From contig NZ_CANLVF010000003.1 in assembly GCF_947494555.1 (NCBI RefSeq), forward strand, positions 310,001-374,000: DNA of 64,000 nucleotides. The letters run 5' to 3'. Below, in pieces: positions 60,136-64,000 of the stretch. Position numbers and translations under genes: made by a program. The stretch's first letter is position 1, and each line of letters starts with the position of its first letter. The DNA is from an uncultured Roseibium sp. Lineage in GTDB: Bacteria; Pseudomonadota; Alphaproteobacteria; Rhizobiales; Stappiaceae. The notes below the pieces were generated by a model that saw only the letters and a list, made by a program, of their open reading frames with translations, was not told the origin of the DNA and did not search any database.

Positions 60136-61959
60136 ATGTTTCGAGTCTCTGACATCTCCCATTCAGACAAATCTGCGACACGCATGACTGTCAGGCGAGT
60201 GATCTTCGCGTCGCTGCTGGCAATCAGTTTCATCGGACTTACGGCATTGATGGCGGTGACGCTGTCACCGGGTGGTCTTCAGCCACTTGATCTGTTCATC
60301 CTGGTCTGTTTCATGGTGACCCTGCCATGGACAATAATCGGGTTTTGGAACGCCGTTATCGGCTTGCTGATCATGAGGCTGTCCCGCGATCCTGTGACGG
60401 CGGTATGCCCCATAAAACCAGGTGTTCCGGATGCGCAGCTTACAAGTTCGACAGCGCTTTTGTCCTGCGTGCGCGACGAGGACGTGGATAGCCTAGAAAC
60501 AAATCTGAGCGCGATGGTAACCAACCTTATCCGGTCCGGATATGCGCCGCATTTCACGCTCTACGTACTCAGTGACACGTCAATCGATGCCATTGCACTG
60601 CAAGAGCAGGAAATGAGCGCCCGCATGTCGGAACGCTTTCAGGGGCAAATGGACGTCATCTATCGGCGCCGCTCTCTGAATACGGGCTTCAAGGCCGGCA
60701 ACATCGAAGATTTCTGCGACCGTTGGGGCGATGAGCACGATTTCGCGCTGGTCCTTGATGCCGACAGCTACATGTCAGCCAATGCGATTGCCACGCTTGT
60801 TCGCCGCATGGAAGCAAATCCAAATCTGGGTATCCTGCAAAGCCTCGTTGTCGGCCTTCCTACCGACAGTGCCTTCGCACGGGTGTTCCAGTTCGGAATG
60901 CGGCTTGGTATGCGCTCCTATACGATCGGCAGTGCCTGGTGGCAGGGCGACTGCGGTCCCTATTGGGGACATAACGCCCTTCTGCGCCTGAAACCCTTCA
61001 AGGAGCATTGCCGGCTGCCGGTGCTGCCCGGCAAGGGACCGCTTGCGGGCACGATCCTGTCTCACGACCAGGTTGAAGCGGTTCTCATGCGCCGCGCAGG
61101 CTACCAGTGCCGCGTTTTGCCGCTTGAAACAGGCAGCTATGAAGACAATCCGCCCCATCTTCTGGAATTTATCCGAAGGGATCTGCGCTGGTGTCAGGGG
61201 AACCTTCAGTATCGCCGCCTGATCGGCATGAAAGGCCTCAAGCCGGTCAGCCGCGTGCAATTGTTCCTGGCAATCTTGATGTTCCTCGGCTCGCCGGCCT
61301 GGATCGGCTTCATGGTCGCAGCGGCGGTTCTGGGCATGACCACCGATTATGCACCCTATCGTGCAGACACCGGCGTGGTGATTTTCTTCACCGTCCTCGG
61401 AATGGTTTTTGCGCCGAAGATCGCGACGGTTGCCGACGTCCTGGCCCGCCGCGATCTGAGAAAAGCTTTCGGCGGTCCCGTCAGGGTGCTGATCAGTTTC
61501 GGTTCGGAAATCGTTTACTCGGCGATGCTGGCGCCAATTATGGCTGTCGCCCATACCCTGTTCATGGGTGGCCTCGCGGTCGGCAAAACCATCGGCTGGG
61601 GTGCACAGGCGCGCGGCGTCGCACGGCTTCCGATCCCGCTGGCAGCCGCCAAGCTCTGGCCGCAAACGCTTTTCGGTCTCGCAGGCCTTGTCTGGATTTC
61701 GTCACAGCCGATCGAACTTGTGTGGCCGATAATTCCGGTGGCCATCGGGCCGCTGCTGGCAATCGGGATTGCCGTATCGACGTCTACGAAGTTTCTTGGA
61801 AAGCTTGGCATCCGTTCGACACTCTGGCGCATCCCGGAAGAAACACGCCCACCAGCCGAACTGTCTGATCTGCACTTGCCTGCGCTCGCACAGCACACGG
61901 CACCAGCCGACGCACAGACCGGTCTGGTTCAGGGCGATCCGAAACCGGCAGAAATCTAA
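60136..61959 (+). CDS. opgH: glucan glucosyltransferase, OpgH/MdoH-like
   Basis: A 607-residue membrane GT2 enzyme. Two helices (residues ~18-80) precede the cytoplasmic catalytic domain with SCVRDED, TGFKAGNIEDF, VLDADSYM, LSHDQVEAVLM and RRDLRWCQGN (the R/QxxRW motif). Several C-terminal helices follow, including VQLFLAILMFLGSPAWIGFM. OpgH polymerises the beta-1,2-glucan backbone of osmoregulated periplasmic glucans. No opgG is adjacent, and it is shorter than enterobacterial OpgH (~850 residues), as in many alphaproteobacteria. ATG 60136 follows GGAAG. Confidence 0.9.
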   Translation: MFRVSDISHSDKSATRMTVRRVIFASLLAISFIGLTALMAVTLSPGGLQPLDLFILVCFMVTLPWTIIGFWNAVIGLLIMRLSRDPVTAVCPIKPGVPDAQLTSSTALLSCVRDEDVDSLETNLSAMVTNLIRSGYAPHFTLYVLSDTSIDAIALQEQEMSARMSERFQGQMDVIYRRRSLNTGFKAGNIEDFCDRWGDEHDFALVLDADSYMSANAIATLVRRMEANPNLGILQSLVVGLPTDSAFARVFQFGMRLGMRSYTIGSAWWQGDCGPYWGHNALLRLKPFKEHCRLPVLPGKGPLAGTILSHDQVEAVLMRRAGYQCRVLPLETGSYEDNPPHLLEFIRRDLRWCQGNLQYRRLIGMKGLKPVSRVQLFLAILMFLGSPAWIGFMVAAAVLGMTTDYAPYRADTGVVIFFTVLGMVFAPKIATVADVLARRDLRKAFGGPVRVLISFGSEIVYSAMLAPIMAVAHTLFMGGLAVGKTIGWGAQARGVARLPIPLAAAKLWPQTLFGLAGLVWISSQPIELVWPIIPVAIGPLLAIGIAVSTSTKFLGKLGIRSTLWRIPEETRPPAELSDLHLPALAQHTAPADAQTGLVQGDPKPAEI

Positions 61960-61962
61960 AAG

Positions 61963-61989
61963 AAAAGACCGGCGAGAGCCGGTCTTTTT
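61963..61989. terminator. bidirectional intrinsic terminator between opgH and ptsN
   Basis: AAAAGACCGGC (61963-61973) pairs perfectly with GCCGGTCTTTT (61978-61988) around a GAGA tetraloop, followed by T. A-rich sequence on the left provides a U-run on the minus strand, so it can end both opgH and ptsN transcripts. Confidence 0.93.
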
Positions 61990-62011
61990 CATGCCTGACC
62001 AGATAGATCGA

Positions 62012-62479
62012 TCAAGCTGCGTTTGAAGACGCCAGAGGCTGAATCAGAAAATCGTAGATTTCTTCTGCGTCGGCAGAACCACGAAGGCCCTGTGTCACGG
62101 TTGCATCCCGAAGCTGGCGTGCGATCCGGGCCAGTGCCTTCAAATGGTCCGCGCCAGCCCCTTCAGGCGCTAGCAAAAGGAACACAAGGTCGACGGGCTG
62201 ATCGTCCAGAGCATCAAAATCAACCGGCTTTTCCAACTTGGCAAAAAGGCCAACCAGACGGTCCAATCGCGTCAGTTTGCCGTGCGGGATCGCAATCCCA
62301 TGGCCGACACCGGTGGAGCCCAATCGCTCGCGCTGAAGCAGTGTGTCGAAAATTTCGCGTTCCGAAAGACCGGTCAGGCCCGCAGCGTGCGCGGACAGTT
62401 CCTGAATTGCCTGTTTCTTGCTTTTGGCCTTCAAGCCGGCAATCACCGCGTCTTTACCCAGAAGATCGCTAAGATCCAT
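62012..62479 (-). CDS. ptsN: nitrogen-regulatory PTS EIIA component
   Basis: A 155-residue EIIA-Ntr protein. The phosphorylated His66 lies in HGIAIPHGK; the family fold begins with DLLGKDAVIAGLKAKSKKQAIQEL. It is phosphorylated by the PtsP-NPr chain and regulates potassium transport, sigma-54-linked and stringent functions. It is the third gene of the conserved rpoN-hpf-ptsN arrangement on the minus strand, with only 61 bp between it and hpf. Confidence 0.95.
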   Translation of the reverse strand: MDLSDLLGKDAVIAGLKAKSKKQAIQELSAHAAGLTGLSEREIFDTLLQRERLGSTGVGHGIAIPHGKLTRLDRLVGLFAKLEKPVDFDALDDQPVDLVFLLLAPEGAGADHLKALARIARQLRDATVTQGLRGSADAEEIYDFLIQPLASSNAA

Positions 62480-62499
62480 TAGTAAGCCTACAAGTTTCG

Positions 62500-62529
62500 G
62501 AAGCCGGCCCCGGCATGGAAGCCGGCTTC
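62500..62529. terminator. GC-rich inverted repeat between hpf and ptsN
   Basis: GAAGCCGG (62500-62507) and CCGGCTTC (62522-62529) form an 8-bp stem with a 14-nt loop just after the hpf stop codon. No clear U-run follows on the minus strand, so partial attenuation or mRNA end protection is more likely than full termination. Confidence 0.45.
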
Positions 62530-62540
62530 TTCCGCATCAT

Positions 62541-63128
62541 CTATTCAGCAGCTTCACCAGCAACCAACGCTGGGTCTATCCACCCTATATTGCCATCCGG
62601 CCTGCGGTAGACAACATTAACACCGCCATTTGCCGCATTTTTGAACATAACAACCGGCGCTTCGGTTAGATCCAGCTCCATTACAGCCATGCCGACTGTC
62701 ATGGTTTTCACCTTGGCCGAGGTCTCCGCAATGACGAGCGGATTGAAATCCACGGGGACTTCCTCGTCATCCTCCGGCGAGGCCAGCACGTAAGAAGCCG
62801 CTTCAAACGCCTCGCGGCCATTACCGTTGTGGCTATGATGGTCCTTCAGCTTGCGCTTATACCGCCGCAACCGTTTTTCGATCTTGTCCGCTGCAGAATC
62901 AAAACTGTTGCGCGGATCCTGATCCTGAGCCGACACCTGTAACACGATTCCCGTGTCGAGGTGCAGGCTGCATTCAGACTTAAAGCCTGTGCCCTCCCTG
63001 CTGAGCGTAACGTGGCCAGTGAATCCGCCCGTGAAGTATTTCGACAGGGCATCTTCGATCCGGTCTGTGATGTGCTCGCGCAGTGCATCGCCCACATCCA
63101 CATTTTTACCCGAAATCCGCAAAGCCAT
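62541..63128 (-). CDS. hpf: long-form ribosome hibernation promoting factor
   Basis: A 195-residue HPF-long protein that dimerises ribosomes in stationary phase. The N-terminal S30AE domain (residues ~1-105, MALRISGKNVDVGDALREHI, KIEKRLRRYKRKLKDHH) and the C-terminal dimerisation domain (~135-190, PVVMFKNAANGGVNVVYRRPDGNIGWIDP) are both clear. ATG 63128 follows AGAGGTCCCC; longer in-frame starts to 63206 are unlikely. A near-consensus promoter lies ~130 bp upstream. Confidence 0.95.
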   Translation of the reverse strand: MALRISGKNVDVGDALREHITDRIEDALSKYFTGGFTGHVTLSREGTGFKSECSLHLDTGIVLQVSAQDQDPRNSFDSAADKIEKRLRRYKRKLKDHHSHNGNGREAFEAASYVLASPEDDEEVPVDFNPLVIAETSAKVKTMTVGMAVMELDLTEAPVVMFKNAANGGVNVVYRRPDGNIGWIDPALVAGEAAE

Positions 63129-63261
63129 GGGGACCTCTTCTTTTTCTATTGGCCGATAAATCATCAGCTTGCGCCGATGTCGAGACGCGAAACGTCTCAA
63201 GTCCACAGAATGGACCAGTCAGCGCTCAAGCGCCATCCCCTCATTACGTCATGAGGGCGGT

Positions 63262-63290
63262 GCTATAATTGCGCTAACGCAAAGTGTCAA
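63262..63290 (-). promoter_or_regulatory. sigma-70-type promoter for hpf-ptsN
   Basis: On the minus strand TTGACA (63285-63290) and TATAGC (63262-63267) are separated by exactly 17 bp: a perfect -35 and a -10 with four of six consensus bases. An inverted repeat TTGCG-n4-CGCAA (63269-63282 region) lies between the two boxes and could bind a regulator. It gives a leader of about 125 nt before hpf, so hpf-ptsN can be expressed separately from rpoN. Confidence 0.7.
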
Positions 63291-63333
63291 TTCTAAATAA
63301 ATAGGTCGCCGCACCCTCGGTGAAAATGGTGTG

Positions 63334-63355
63334 TTCCCGACAATTTGTTCGGGAA
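63334..63355 (-). terminator. weak hairpin downstream of rpoN
   Basis: TTCCCGA (63334-63340) and TCGGGAA (63349-63355) form a 7-bp stem with an 8-nt loop about 90 bp after the rpoN stop. On the minus strand it is followed by CACACCATTTTC rather than a pure T-run. The 315-bp rpoN-hpf gap (63129-63443) holds this, the hpf promoter, and no credible gene. Confidence 0.4.
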
Positions 63356-63443
63356 AACAATCCGGAAATCCGCTGGAAATTGCCGTCGTTTTATCCGGCG
63401 ACCGGACCTGACGGCATTCGGGCTGACAGTAGAAACCTGCGGG

Positions 63444-64000
63444 CTAGATTTTGGTGTTCTTTTCACGTCTGCGCTGTACCGACGACCCGATTTTCATGGC
63501 CTCTCGGTATTTTGCCACAGTCCTGCGCGCAATATCGATGCCGTCGTCCTTGAGAATTTTGACGATCGTGTCATCGGACAGGATAGCCTTTGGATCTTCG
63601 GCGTCGATCATCTGCTTAATGCGATGCCTTACAGCTTCTGCCGAATGCGAATCCCCGTCGGCGGTTCCGGAGATGGCCGAAGAGAAAAAATACTTGAGTT
63701 CGAAGATCCCGCGCGGTGTCGACATGAACTTGTTGGATGTCACGCGGCTGACGGTTGATTCATGCATGCTGATCGCTTCGGCAATCGTCTTCAAATTGAG
63801 TGGCCTGAGATGCGCAATGCCGTATGTCAGGAAACCGTCCTGCTGGCGCACAATTTCAGTGGATACCTTGAGGATGGTCTTGGCGCGCTGGTCAAGGCTC
63901 TTTGCAAGCCAGTTCGCGGTCTGAAGGGAGTCGGTTAGATATTCCTTCTCGGTTTCGTTGCGCGCCGTCTTGATGACTTTGGCAAAGTAGGTCTGGTTCA
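63444..64000 (-). CDS. rpoN: RNA polymerase sigma-54 factor, C-terminal part (cut by window edge)
   Basis: The minus-strand frame is open to the window end and shows the last ~185 residues of RpoN. These include part of the core-binding region (NWLAKSLDQRAKTILKV), the HTH segment TIAEAISMHESTVSRVTSNKF, and the RpoN box ARRTVAKYRE, which reads the -24 GG element. The short C-terminal tail is basic. It is first in the rpoN-hpf-ptsN order. The start codon lies outside the window. Confidence 0.96.
   Translation of the reverse strand, partial: NQTYFAKVIKTARNETEKEYLTDSLQTANWLAKSLDQRAKTILKVSTEIVRQQDGFLTYGIAHLRPLNLKTIAEAISMHESTVSRVTSNKFMSTPRGIFELKYFFSSAISGTADGDSHSAEAVRHRIKQMIDAEDPKAILSDDTIVKILKDDGIDIARRTVAKYREAMKIGSSVQRRREKNTKI

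Overview
The window is GC-rich chromosomal DNA from an aerobic alphaproteobacterium, most likely a marine Hyphomicrobiales/Rhodobacterales-type organism such as Roseibium/Labrenzia (Stappiaceae). This rests on protein similarity recalled from memory, on the xsc-pta-soeABC arrangement, on aerobic-type Cob proteins, and on the rpoN-hpf-ptsN order. No rRNA, tRNA, CRISPR array, insertion sequence or prophage was recognised. Genes are dense, with many 4-bp ATGA/GTGA overlaps.

Region 1 (1-15690) is methylated-amine and organosulfonate catabolism. The end of a cupin-domain protein is followed by two 813-residue dimethylglycine-dehydrogenase-like flavoproteins flanking a non-pyrrolysine MttB-family methyltransferase. 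Next comes xsc-pta-soeABC: sulfoacetaldehyde is split to acetyl phosphate and sulfite, acetyl phosphate becomes acetyl-CoA, and sulfite is oxidised at the membrane. A GlxA/GbdR-type AraC regulator closes the block.

Region 2 (15938-21288) holds a truncated Hsp70 (YegD type), a membrane SpoIIE-type phosphatase whose sensor domain carries a CXXCH motif, and a DUF2946-PepSY pair.

Region 3 (21289-36863) is a large cobalamin locus. The + operon is a small His-containing membrane protein, cbiX, cobH, an 80-codon unknown gene, cobL, cobI, cbiG-cobJ fusion and cobM. Then come an MFS exporter, a methyltransferase and a VPLPA-CTERM protein. A divergent pair follows, (cobA-cobB-B12/radical SAM) and (cbiD-cobK). 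CbiX, CbiG and CbiD point to early cobalt insertion rather than the CobG/CobF/CobN route.

Region 4 (36885-50451) is an exopolysaccharide locus with close GumH and GumK relatives, a GumM-family transferase, a GumC-like co-polymerase with a degraded P-loop, a polymerase, a flippase and a GH5 glucanase. It also holds two non-standard members (EctB-like aminotransferase, ATP-grasp) and a GT-C-like membrane protein. Region 5 (50591-56426, minus) has a class III aminotransferase, an SDR epimerase, a small DMT-type carrier, a DprE1-like oxidase and a HAD-UbiA fusion. Together they resemble a polyprenyl-phosphate-arabinose supply line. Region 6 (56706-60061, minus) is a tight four-gene operon: methyltransferase, GT4, a PTPS-fold protein lacking its catalytic Cys, and a BchC-like dehydrogenase. 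It is the best candidate here for an undescribed pathway.

Region 7 (60136-64000) has an OpgH-type glucosyltransferase followed, on the minus strand, by ptsN, hpf (with a near-consensus sigma-70 promoter) and the 3' part of rpoN, cut by the window edge.
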